64,000 nt of DNA from Burkholderia savannae (GTDB lineage: Bacteria > Pseudomonadota > Gammaproteobacteria > Burkholderiales > Burkholderiaceae): NCBI RefSeq assembly GCF_001524445.2, contig NZ_CP013418.1:682001-746000 (forward strand), given 5' to 3'. Below the pieces are notes generated by a model that searched no databases, was not told where the DNA came from, and saw only the letters and a program-made list of their open reading frames with translations. Below are positions 16,587-26,722 of this stretch, in pieces (position 1 is the first letter of the stretch; each line of letters begins with the position of its first letter). The translations under genes and the position numbers were made by a program.

Positions 16587-16756
16587 CGCGCGATGGCGGT
16601 TGCGGCGCGGCGCATCCGACGCGCGCTGCGGAACCGGCGTCGCGCTTGCATGTCGGCGTCCGGCGGACGGCGCTCGCTTGCGGCGTCGGCGAACGGATGC
16701 CGCGAGCAAGCGGCAGGCCGAAAGCGGCAAATCAAACGTCGCTCGACGAACGCCGC

Positions 16757-17644
16757 CTAACCGACGACCAGCTTCGTCGAAGCGAGCATCAGCGGCAGCC
16801 CGGCGAGCGCAAGCCCGGTCGACACGAGGATCATGCCGGCGATGTCCTCGGTCGGGCCGTCGTACTGCTGCGCGATCAGATGGCTCAGCACCGCGACGGG
16901 CATCGTGCAATGAACGACGAATGCGCCCGCGGCGACGCTCGGCAGCCCGAGCAGCAACGCGAGCGCGAGCCCGACGCCGAGCCCGCCCGCGACCCGCACG
17001 ACCGCGAGCACCGCCACGCGGCGCAGGCCCGCGAGCCGGATGTTCGCGAGCGATGCGCCGAGCATCAGCAGCATCAGCGGCGGCGCCATGTTGCCGAGCT
17101 GCTTCACGCTCGCCGCGAGCGGCGCGGGCAGATGCAGGCCGTTCAGCGTCATGAAGAGCGCCGCGACGACTGCCCAGATCGTCGGACTGACGGCGATCGA
17201 TTTCCACGAAGCCTGACCGGACAGCAACCAGACGCCGATCGTGAAATGGCCGATCTGCACGAGCGCGGAGAACGCGACCGCATATAGCAGGCCTTGCTCG
17301 CCGAAGGCGAAGAGCGCGACCGGCAGGCCGAGATTCGACGTGTTGGGCAGCATCAGCGACGGCAGGTATTGCCGCATCGGCAGCCTCAGCACGCGCAGGA
17401 AGAGCGCGCCGAGCGCCGCGAAGCACACGAGGGCGACGGCGCCCGCCGCGAACGTGTGGACGAGCACGCGCGCGGTCAGGTTCGGCCGGTCGAGCGACGA
17501 CAGCAGCAGGCACGGAATGCCGATGTTCGATACGAGCGCGCTCAGGCACGCCGCGTTCATCGGAAGCTTGAGCCTGACCCACAGCAGGCCGATCAGCGAG
17601 CACGCGAAGATCGGAAAGACGACCAGCGAAAAATCGTTTTGCAT
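16757..17644 (-). CDS. AEC-family transporter (auxin efflux carrier type)
   Basis: 295 residues with about ten hydrophobic segments in two repeats of five, the layout of AEC (MdcF/YfdV-type) carriers. Landmarks are NAACLSALVSNIGIPCLLLS in the first half and GNMAPPLMLLMLGASLANIR before the second. The Asn-Ile-Gly-Ile-Pro break is typical of a discontinuous substrate helix. AEC members export or exchange malonate, malate or other carboxylates in bacteria; the substrate here is unknown. It stands alone between the FmdE-like gene and a TauD-type gene on the same strand. Confidence 0.8.
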   Translation of the reverse strand: MQNDFSLVVFPIFACSLIGLLWVRLKLPMNAACLSALVSNIGIPCLLLSSLDRPNLTARVLVHTFAAGAVALVCFAALGALFLRVLRLPMRQYLPSLMLPNTSNLGLPVALFAFGEQGLLYAVAFSALVQIGHFTIGVWLLSGQASWKSIAVSPTIWAVVAALFMTLNGLHLPAPLAASVKQLGNMAPPLMLLMLGASLANIRLAGLRRVAVLAVVRVAGGLGVGLALALLLGLPSVAAGAFVVHCTMPVAVLSHLIAQQYDGPTEDIAGMILVSTGLALAGLPLMLASTKLVVG

Positions 17645-17771
17645 TCGGACGATCCCGAAGAGACGGCGGCATGTGCCGACGATGCGGCACGCCGCGCGCC
17701 GGCCGTTGCATGATGCATTCTCGGCGGCCGGCGCGCAGCGTTCGAAACGCGAAGCGGGCGAGCGTCGGTGG

Positions 17772-18611
17772 TCAATCGTCGCCGAAGCCGAACACGAGCT
17801 GACGCTCGAGCGCGCCGTGACCGTCGAAATTCAGCCGCCGCATGTTGCGTCGCTGATCGGGCGGATAGCCGGTTCTTCCGTGGGTGACCGCGGTGTTGTC
17901 ACCGATCAGGATCTGCCCGGGCTCGAGCGGAAACAGCAGCACGTTGTCCGGATCGGTCAGGAAGCGCGCAAGGCTGTCGTACATGTCGGCGGCGGCGGCG
18001 GCGGCCGCGGGCGTCGCCGTGGCCGCGCCGTCGTTCATCCTGAACTTGATCGACCAGCCGTCGTCCTCCGCCTTGAACACGGGCGCCGTGCTCTTTTGCG
18101 TCGTGCGCTCGATCGTCGGCGCGTCGGCGCGGGCGAGCGGCGCGACGTTGCCGTAGCGATCGACGATATGACGGTACGCGGCCTTCGCGCTCGACAGCGT
18201 CGACAGGCCGCCCTGGTGCGACGGCCTCACGCATTGCAGCGTGATGATCCGCTCGGGCGCGTCCGAAAATGCCCCGTCGGTATGCGGCAGATGCGCTTCG
18301 TGCGACGAGTCGATATGGCCGTCGACCGGTTTGAACGCGTTGATCGGCACGACGCCGTCGCCGTCCGCGCGCTTGTGCGGCGCGGCGTTGCCGAGCAGCG
18401 GCTTGAGCGCGAGCAGATTGTCCCTTTCCGACGATTCGCAGTCGAGGATCACGAAACCATAGCGATTGAAGGTCCCGACCATGTCGGAGATCTCGTCGCC
18501 GGTCATCGTGCCGGGAGAGTGGATCGGCAGCGTCACTTCGGCAAGCGGCAGCGTGCTGTCGAACGGTTGGCGTAGCGCTTGCGCGCAAAGGCTGGAAGTC
18601 TGAGTCAACAT
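17772..18611 (-). CDS. TauD/TfdA-family Fe(II)/2-oxoglutarate dioxygenase
   Basis: 279 residues from the ATG at 18611 (MLTQTSS). The facial triad is visible as HTD in HLPHTDGAF and the distal His in DNTAVTHGRTGY, with the 2-oxoglutarate-binding Arg in the last 30 residues (PDQRRNMRRLNFDG). It therefore can hydroxylate a substrate in the cytoplasm with O2 and 2-oxoglutarate. The length and the motif around the distal His fit the SyrP/asparagine-hydroxylase-like members used in peptide and amino-acid modification, but no assembly-line genes adjoin it. It contains a run of eight Ala (about residues 195-204) in a variable loop. Confidence 0.82.
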   Translation of the reverse strand: MLTQTSSLCAQALRQPFDSTLPLAEVTLPIHSPGTMTGDEISDMVGTFNRYGFVILDCESSERDNLLALKPLLGNAAPHKRADGDGVVPINAFKPVDGHIDSSHEAHLPHTDGAFSDAPERIITLQCVRPSHQGGLSTLSSAKAAYRHIVDRYGNVAPLARADAPTIERTTQKSTAPVFKAEDDGWSIKFRMNDGAATATPAAAAAAADMYDSLARFLTDPDNVLLFPLEPGQILIGDNTAVTHGRTGYPPDQRRNMRRLNFDGHGALERQLVFGFGDD

Positions 18612-19225
18612 GATCGGCCCTCGGAACGTGGATTTCACACGGTTGACGCCCAAGTATTTCGGTATGCTTATCAATGGGCGCTGTCTCCTCCTATGTCTGT
18701 CTTTCTACTTTCCATCTTTTATATTACAGATCATTAACCGCGTTGCGATTTTGTTTACAAATAGACAGGTCTTTCTAATTTGGCGTCGGAAATCCGCGCG
18801 TAGAAATGATGTGGCGTGAATTTGCAGATGGAGTGCGGACAGATTTTGATTCCGCTCAGACGTTAATGTGCCGATGCCGATCGAAATTGCCTCGGTCGCG
18901 TTCGCTCTGTTCGAGCGCCCGGCGCGCCGCGAAAGCATTGGCGCAATGTCGGAATATGCAAACGCGGTCGAAATTAGAAAATTCGTGCGCGAGCGCCCGC
19001 ATCCATCATTCGCAATTGAAAAATCAGAATATTCGAGCGTTTAAAAAAGGAAAATTAATGACGCGGGTTCGGCGATCGCGCCGAACGGGATCGATAACGG
19101 CTGCACATGGATGGCGGATCGATTCGCCGGCGCCCATTCCGGAAACGACGAAAACGATTTCGGCGAAGGCGCGCAAATCGGGCGCCTCTGCTCGTGCGCA
19201 TCGCTTGAAACGAGGTGTCGGACGG
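18612..19225. other. AT-rich intergenic stretch
   Basis: About 610 bp without a supportable gene between the TauD-type gene and thiM, both on the minus strand. From roughly 18650 to 19070 the DNA is clearly AT-richer than the rest of the window. It probably contains the TauD promoter, and may be a remnant of foreign or regulatory DNA. No repeat or RNA motif was recognised. Confidence 0.55.
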
Positions 19226-20008
19226 TTATTCGGCCGGATCGAGCAGCGACAATTCGTCGACGAACCGCACGGCGAACGATGCGGTGCCGCGCGCATCCGC
19301 CGCGCGCTCCGCGGCGATCGCATAGATCGCGTGCGCCGCGCCCGCCGCGGCGAGCGGCGCACCGCGCTGCGCGAGAAGCGCCGCGATCAGCGCACCGAGC
19401 GCGCACCCGGCCCCCGTCACGCGCGTCAAGCGCGCGTCGCCGCCCGCAACGGCGAGCGTGTCGACGCCATCCGTCACGTAGTCGGTCGGCCCGCTCACCG
19501 CGACGATCGCGCCGCTGCGCCGCGCGAGATCGCCGATGAACGCGAGCGCGCTTTCGGAGCTCGCGGTCGTGTCGACGCCCTTGCCGGCCGAAGCGCCACC
19601 CGCGAGCGCGATCAGCTCGCTCGCATTGCCGCGGATCACGGTCGGCTTGAACGCGAGCAGGCCGCGAACGATCGCGTCGTAATCAGGCGCCCCCGCGCCG
19701 ACCGCGACTGGGTCCAGCACCCAGCGCGTGCCGGCCTCGGCGGCGGCGCGCGCGGCCGTGCGCAGCGCGTCGGCGCCGCTGCTCATCAGCGCGGCCGTGT
19801 TGATCCACAGCGCGCCGGCGCCGGCGGCGAAGCGCGCGGACCAGTCGGCCGCCGCGCCGATCGCGGGCGCGGCCCCGACGGCGAGCAACACGTTCGCGCT
19901 CAAGTTCGCGGCGACGTAGTTCGTGAGTCCGTACACGAACGGCGCCGCGTGCTTGACGGCGGCCAGTTCGTGGCGCACGGATGGCGTGTTCCAGGAGATC
20001 GATTCCAT
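19226..20008 (-). CDS. thiM: Hydroxyethylthiazole kinase
   Basis: 260 residues from the ATG at 20008, with AAGGAAC seven bases upstream. ThiM phosphorylates 4-methyl-5-(2-hydroxyethyl)thiazole, salvaging the thiazole half of thiamine. Family signs are PFVYGLTNYVAANLSANVLL near the N-terminus, the strand ALWINTAALMSSG, GTRWVLDPVAVGAG, VIRGNASEL and the anion-hole loop RVTGAGCALGALIAA. Length matches E. coli ThiM. No TPP riboswitch is visible upstream. With a thiaminase I that releases thiazole and a ThiD-like kinase 35 kb away, it can complete salvage of thiamine breakdown products. Confidence 0.93.
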   Translation of the reverse strand: MESISWNTPSVRHELAAVKHAAPFVYGLTNYVAANLSANVLLAVGAAPAIGAAADWSARFAAGAGALWINTAALMSSGADALRTAARAAAEAGTRWVLDPVAVGAGAPDYDAIVRGLLAFKPTVIRGNASELIALAGGASAGKGVDTTASSESALAFIGDLARRSGAIVAVSGPTDYVTDGVDTLAVAGGDARLTRVTGAGCALGALIAALLAQRGAPLAAAGAAHAIYAIAAERAADARGTASFAVRFVDELSLLDPAE

Positions 20009-20268
20009 GTCGTGGTTCCTTGTCGCGTTCGCGCTCATGCGCACGCGTGAATGCAGGTGGGCGCGGGTTGGCCGATCGGGCGCGATCGGGCACTGAAGCA
20101 AGCCCGTCCCATCGGCCATCGCGAGAAGGCGCGGCTCGCGCACTGTAGCCGCTGTGGCGCGCGCATGCGCCGATCGGCGTCAAGTGTTTGCAGAGCGACT
20201 CGCCGTGACTCGATGCGGCGGCCGGCGCAGTCGGTCGCGCGGGGCGCGGCCGGCGCGCGCCCGCGGCC

Positions 20269-20826
20269 TCACGCGCCGCGCCGCTTCGATTTCTCTGCGG
20301 GCATCGACAGAATGTCGAGCGCCTGTTGCATCAGCTCGATGCTCTGACTCTCCTGCATGATGCCCGCGTGCAGCACGAGATGCTGCAGGCGACGATCCTT
20401 CGTGTTCATGTCGTGCGCGAAATCGCGCGCCTCGATCTCGCGATAGAGCGCGAGCTTTTGTCGATGCAGATCGAGCCGCCGCTTGATTTCGTCGCCGAGC
20501 CCCGTCGGCCCGACGACCGCTTCCGCGCGCAGCCGGATCATCAGCTCGTCGCGCAGCGGCTTCGGATCGTCGTGTTGCGCGATCCAGCGTTTGAGCTCCT
20601 TGCGGCCCGCGGGCAGTATCCGGTACGCGCGTTTGCGCCCGCGAGCCTGCTCGACGGGCGTGGATTCGACCCAGCCTTCGTCCTCGAGCCGCGCGAGCTC
20701 GCGGTAGATCTGCTGATGCGTCGCGTGCCAGAAGTAGCCGATCGAGCGGTCGAAGCGGCGCGTCAGCTCGGAGCCTGAGCCCGGGCGTTCGGCGAGGGAG
20801 GTGAGCAGCGCGTGAGGCAGGGACAT
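20269..20826 (-). CDS. PadR-family transcriptional regulator
   Basis: 185 residues from the ATG at 20826 (MSLPHALLTSLAERPGSG). The winged helix spans about residues 1-85: SGSELTRRFDRSIGYFWHA, then QIYRELARLEDEGWV, the PadR signature, and the wing RGRKRAYRILPAGRKEL. The C-terminal helical part (about 95-185) matches the PadR dimerisation domain and is where phenolic or other ligands act in relatives. It is divergent from the dienoyl-CoA-reductase-type gene, and two palindromes in the shared 147-bp region are likely its operators. Confidence 0.88.
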   Translation of the reverse strand: MSLPHALLTSLAERPGSGSELTRRFDRSIGYFWHATHQQIYRELARLEDEGWVESTPVEQARGRKRAYRILPAGRKELKRWIAQHDDPKPLRDELMIRLRAEAVVGPTGLGDEIKRRLDLHRQKLALYREIEARDFAHDMNTKDRRLQHLVLHAGIMQESQSIELMQQALDILSMPAEKSKRRGA

Positions 20827-20829
20827 TGA

Positions 20830-22995
<2,166 letters not shown>

Positions 22996-23116
22996 CGCGG
23001 GCGGCTCGCCGCGCCGCACGTGCCGATGCGCGTGCGGCGCGGCATCACGGCAGATCACGGCACGTCACGTCGCACGACAGTGCGACATCAACCATTGACT
23101 GACAAGGAGACGCGAC

Positions 23117-23557
23117 ATGACTTCGATTCCCGCCGGCGTGCACCCGGCCGTGCTGCCGTCACTCGAGCGCTGGCATGCGATGGTCGCCGCGCACGACATG
23201 ACCCGGCTGGCCGATATCGCCGATCCGAATGCGGTGTTCCGCTCGCCGATCGCGCATTCGGCCTACGCGGGCGCGCCCGCGCTGGTGCTCGCGATCGGCA
23301 CGGTCATCAACGTATTCGAGGATTTCGTCTATCACCGGCAGCTCGCGACCGACGATGGCCTGAGCGTCGTGCTCGAATTCAGCGCGCGAGTGGGCGACAA
23401 GCAGTTGAAGGGCGTCGATCTGATCCGCTTCGACGAAGCGGGCAAGATCGTCGAGTTCGAGGTGATGGTGCGGCCGGCAAGCGGCTTGCAGGCGCTCGGC
23501 GCCGAAATGGGCGCGCGAATCGGCTCTCGCCTGCCCGAGTTTAAATCGAATGTGTGA
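23117..23557 (+). CDS. SnoaL/NTF2-like small protein
   Basis: 146 residues with AGGAG nine bases before the ATG. The order is a helix with VLPSLERWHAMVAAHDMTRL, DIADPNAVFRSPIAHSAYAG, and several strands ending DLIRFDEAGKIVEFEVMVRP. This is the cone-shaped SnoaL/NTF2 fold used by isomerases, dehydratases and binding proteins. No catalytic set is certain. It follows the FadH-type gene by 121 bp on the same strand and probably shares its PadR-controlled transcript, so it may act on the same substrate. Confidence 0.75.
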   Translation: MTSIPAGVHPAVLPSLERWHAMVAAHDMTRLADIADPNAVFRSPIAHSAYAGAPALVLAIGTVINVFEDFVYHRQLATDDGLSVVLEFSARVGDKQLKGVDLIRFDEAGKIVEFEVMVRPASGLQALGAEMGARIGSRLPEFKSNV

Positions 23558-23710
23558 ACGATAAGCGAATAAAAATAGAAATAGAGATTTTCGCTTTATA
23601 AAACACTAATAGCGCCTTCAGGCTAAATATTACGATTGCATTGCTTTAAACTTCGAAACGGGTCGCGCGGGCGTTGTGCCGCGCACGTGTGACCGCCTCT
23701 TCTCGTCGAT

Positions 23711-23744
23711 GATCCGCGAACGAATTCGCGGATCGTTTTATTTC
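23711..23744 (+). terminator. Rho-independent terminator
   Basis: A perfect 10-bp stem, GATCCGCGAA (23711-23720) and TTCGCGGATC (23725-23734), with a CGAA loop, followed by GTTTTATTT. It lies 150 bp after the SnoaL-like gene and 215 bp before the PAS-LuxR gene. A weaker AT-rich hairpin (AAGCGAA/TTCGCTT, 23563-23596) directly follows the SnoaL-like stop. Confidence 0.75.
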
Positions 23745-23958
23745 GAATACGCGACAGTCGTGTTTCAAGACATGGCGGAACACCGATCTTCCGATCGGAT
23801 TCGCGCGTGCGCGCGTCGGCGCGCACGCGCGACGCCGTTGCGCATGCCGACATGCAGTGATCGATCAAGCAGTGGAGGAGACTGTTTCGTCCGCTCGCGC
23901 ATTGGCGCGCGCGGCGAACTCGCAGGTGCGACGGAAAAAAATACCAATTGGAGGCCTG

Positions 23959-24744
23959 ATGACTTGTTTCGTTGACCAACTGAAGTTGATTTTCGATCAT
24001 TATCCCGGTCTTTGGGGCTGCCAGGACAGCCAGTCGCGATTCATTCACGTCAACGATTCGTTCGCGCGAGTCGTCGGCGTGCACAATCCGCGCGAGCTCG
24101 AGAACAAATCCGCATTCGATCTGCCGTGCGGATCGTCGAATTGTGCGGACCAATTCCAGGCGCAGGACCGCGAGGTCCGCGAAACCGGCCGGGCGATCAA
24201 GGTGCTCGACATCCACCCGTATGCGTCGGACGTCTGGATGGCGTTTGTGTTCACGAAAATTCCGCTTGTCGACAGCAACAAGGAGATCGTCGGCACGATT
24301 TTCCATGCGGCGGAGGTGTCGCAGCTCGACATGGTCACGCTCGGCCGCGTGATCGGCGATTCGTACACGGGCAAGCGGGTCGGCGATCCGTTCGAGCAGG
24401 GCACCTACCGGATCGATTCGCCGAGGGACGCGCTCGCGCTGACCGAGCGCGAACGGCAGGTGCTGTTTTTTCTCGCGCGCAACAAGACGGCGAAGGATGT
24501 CGCGAACATCCTCGGCTTGTCGGCCCGGACGATCGAGCAATACGTGGAAAACCTGCGCTGCAAGTTCTCCGCGTCGAGCAAGAACGAGCTGATCGATCTG
24601 GCGTCGGGCGCCGGCTATTGCAACCGGATTCCGCAATCGTTGCTGCGCAATCAGCTATCGGTGGTGCTCGAGCGCGCCGCGCCGCAAGGGCCGGCCAGCG
24701 CGCTGGCGGCTGCCGGGCAATCCGCCGTCGTCGCGATGCTCTAG
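23959..24744 (+). CDS. PAS-LuxR transcriptional regulator
   Basis: 261 residues; GGAGG four bases before the ATG fixes the start. Residues about 10-115 form a PAS-type sensor (PGLWGCQDSQSRFIHVNDSF, then SDVWMAFVFTKIPL). Residues about 155-215 are a LuxR/FixJ helix-turn-helix (ALTERERQVLFFLARNKTAK, DVANILGLSARTIEQYVENL). There is no acyl-homoserine-lactone domain or receiver domain, so the signal is probably a small ligand or redox state. Its stop overlaps the stop of the convergent biosynthetic block in a shared CTAG, and it is a good candidate for that block's pathway regulator, taking the place of the ToxJ/ToxR pair of B. glumae. Confidence 0.82.
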   Translation: MTCFVDQLKLIFDHYPGLWGCQDSQSRFIHVNDSFARVVGVHNPRELENKSAFDLPCGSSNCADQFQAQDREVRETGRAIKVLDIHPYASDVWMAFVFTKIPLVDSNKEIVGTIFHAAEVSQLDMVTLGRVIGDSYTGKRVGDPFEQGTYRIDSPRDALALTERERQVLFFLARNKTAKDVANILGLSARTIEQYVENLRCKFSASSKNELIDLASGAGYCNRIPQSLLRNQLSVVLERAAPQGPASALAAAGQSAVVAML

Positions 24745-26138
24745 CCGAGCGCGCCGCTCGCGACGCGAGCGAGCGGCGCGTCGTCGTGCGGCTCGGCGGC
24801 GGGCGTCGGCTCCCACGCGGCGGGCGCGACCGCGAGCAGCCGCTTCAGCTCGCGCACGATCGCGTCCGCCGGAATGCCGCTCGGTCGAATGCCGTCATGG
24901 CCGAGCCTCGGCATGATGTGCTGCACGCCGTCGTACTGCCAGCGGCACGCGTGCGGCTCGACCGCCTGCAGCGCGCGCGCGAAGATCGACAGATCGCGCC
25001 GCGGCCGCGGCGCCGCCGATACGCGTTCGACCCACCCCTCGTAGCGTTGATGCACGACGACGTCGCCGTGCGCGACGAGCGCGAGCGTCGACAGCGGCGT
25101 CCGGTTGTGGAAGCCGATCGGCGATAGGCCGAAATAGCGCTGCGACGCGCATCCGCGCAGCGCGTTTGCGGCGGGCAGGCGAAACACCGCGAGGTCGAGT
25201 TCCGGATGCTGCTCGAGCGCCGCGTCCGGATGATCGAGCAGCGCCTCGGTCGACGCGTGGTGCCGGTCGGCGTCGAGCCAGAGCTCGCCGGGTATCGATG
25301 GCGCGTCGAGCAGATCGCGCAGCACCGGCAGCAGCGCGCGGAAGACCCGCGCGATGCGCGTGCTTTCGTCGCGCGGCGCGCCGATGTCGCGCGCCGCGCG
25401 CGCGACGACGGTATTCAGCGCGAACGCGAGCCGCCGCGCGGTGTCCGAGCGGCCGCGCGCGAAGTCGCCGAAGCGGGCGACGTCGACGAGCAGCGCCTGA
25501 TGGCGCAGCGCATGATCCGGCGCGATCAGCCCGTACACCGACGCGAGCCCGTCGAGATCGAAGTGATCGGTCGTCACGTGGCGCACGTCGATCTCGTCGA
25601 GCCTCTCGGGCACGAAGCGCAGCACGCTCTCGGTCGACAGGTTCGCCTTGTATCGCGCGGGCGTGCGGTTCGCCGGCCAGTGCGACAGCGTGAGCCGCGT
25701 CGCCGCGTTATGGGTCGCATCCGCCGAGATGTTCGGCACGTCGCGCGCGTGCTCGAACGGCAGGAACGAAAGCCGGTCGCCGGGCGTGAGCGTGACGGCC
25801 TCCGGCTGCGACGCGGGTGCGGCGTCGGCTTCGCGCGCGAGCGCGGCCGCGATGCGCGCGGCATCGGCATCGGCATCGCGCAGCGCCAGCTCGCCGTGAC
25901 CGCCGAAGTCGTAATGGAGCGTGCCGAGATTGCGTCGGCGCAGGTCGAACGGGTTGCCGTCGCGCGTGACGGCGCCGCCGCCGGCGATCACGTTTTGCAG
26001 ATCGATGAACTGGTTTTCGCGGATCGCCACGACGCGGCCCGCGAGCAGCCGCAACTCGACGCCGTCGAGCCGGGCCGCGACGTCGTCGTCGAACCGCACG
26101 ACGTGATCGCCGTCGTGGAGGGAGAGATGGGTCGTCAT
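24741..26138 (-). CDS. Large cluster protein of unknown function (DUF6687-like)
   Basis: 465 residues, last gene of the minus-strand block. Visible segments are RFVPERLDEIDVRHVTTDHFDLDG, in which HVTTDHFDLDG resembles a DHH-type Asp/His metal motif, then FGLSPIGFHNRTPLSTLALV and a terminal HDGIRPSGIPADAIV. No cofactor-binding loop or membrane segment is seen. It may belong to the DUF6687 family, whose role is not known. Its place at the end of a toxoflavin-type cluster suggests a step in tailoring, hydrolysis or self-protection. It is 18 bp from the DUF2165 gene. Confidence 0.6.
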   Translation of the reverse strand: MTTHLSLHDGDHVVRFDDDVAARLDGVELRLLAGRVVAIRENQFIDLQNVIAGGGAVTRDGNPFDLRRRNLGTLHYDFGGHGELALRDADADAARIAAALAREADAAPASQPEAVTLTPGDRLSFLPFEHARDVPNISADATHNAATRLTLSHWPANRTPARYKANLSTESVLRFVPERLDEIDVRHVTTDHFDLDGLASVYGLIAPDHALRHQALLVDVARFGDFARGRSDTARRLAFALNTVVARAARDIGAPRDESTRIARVFRALLPVLRDLLDAPSIPGELWLDADRHHASTEALLDHPDAALEQHPELDLAVFRLPAANALRGCASQRYFGLSPIGFHNRTPLSTLALVAHGDVVVHQRYEGWVERVSAAPRPRRDLSIFARALQAVEPHACRWQYDGVQHIMPRLGHDGIRPSGIPADAIVRELKRLLAVAPAAWEPTPAAEPHDDAPLARVASGALG

Positions 26139-26156
26139 CGCAGTGATCCTGTCAAG

Positions 26157-26648
26157 TCAAGTTGTCGTACCGAGGTGGAACAGCAGATAGGCGGCGATCG
26201 ACCAGACGACGAGCGCGATGTGGGTCAATTGCAGGCCTTCCTGCCGTATCCAGTAGCCGTACCACAGCCCGCCGAGCAGCAGCGCGAGCGCGCAAGCGGC
26301 GAAGCCTGTCGCGCCGGCGTCGAGCCACGGCAGCGCGGGTGCATGCGGCGCGGGCGTCGCCAGGCACTGCCAGAGGCCGCCCCACATCGCGATCGCGGTG
26401 AACGCCTGCAGCAGCACGATGATCGCGAGCGCCGCGCGGTGCAGGCCGCGAGACGTCGTCGCGCGGCGCAGCAGCGGCGTGTCGACGGGCGGGTCCTGCT
26501 TCAGCAGCGCCATGCTCATCGTGCGGCCGACGGTGTTGGTCGTCGCCGCGAACGTCTGCACGTTGTTGATCGTGACGATCGTCGCCCATCCGGCGATCGC
26601 GAACGCGTGCAGGCTCTTGAATAAATCGATCTCGGTCAGCAGGCTCAT
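26157..26648 (-). CDS. DUF2165-family small membrane protein
   Basis: 163 residues from the ATG at 26648. Four hydrophobic segments are visible (FAIAGWATIVTINNVQTF, ALAIIVLLQAFTAIAMWGG, FAACALALLLGGLWYGYW, IALVVWSIAAYLLFHL). The pattern NNVQTFAATTNTVGRTMSM and then TPLLRRATT follows DUF2165, predicted small inner-membrane proteins of unknown role. Within a biosynthetic block it may assist the MFS pump or anchor an enzyme. It sits between the MFS gene (74 bp) and the DUF6687-like gene. Confidence 0.72.
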   Translation of the reverse strand: MSLLTEIDLFKSLHAFAIAGWATIVTINNVQTFAATTNTVGRTMSMALLKQDPPVDTPLLRRATTSRGLHRAALAIIVLLQAFTAIAMWGGLWQCLATPAPHAPALPWLDAGATGFAACALALLLGGLWYGYWIRQEGLQLTHIALVVWSIAAYLLFHLGTTT

Positions 26649-26722
26649 CGTGCGTCGTGCTTGTCGTGTTGCGGGGAACGGCAGGGCGCCGCGCGCCGCG
26701 ATGGCGGCGGCGCGCGCGGCGG

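Noticed and set aside
20170..20183. Anr-type box upstream of thiM (CCGAT-CGGC-GTCAA)
   Set aside because: Two mismatches in one half-site and more than 160 bp from the start.
20009..20268. Possible TPP riboswitch before thiM
   Set aside because: The CTGAGA and ACCTGATC cores are absent on the minus strand of the upstream region.
23959..24744. Quorum-sensing LuxR receptor
   Set aside because: The N-terminal domain is PAS-like; no acyl-homoserine-lactone domain and no luxI gene nearby.
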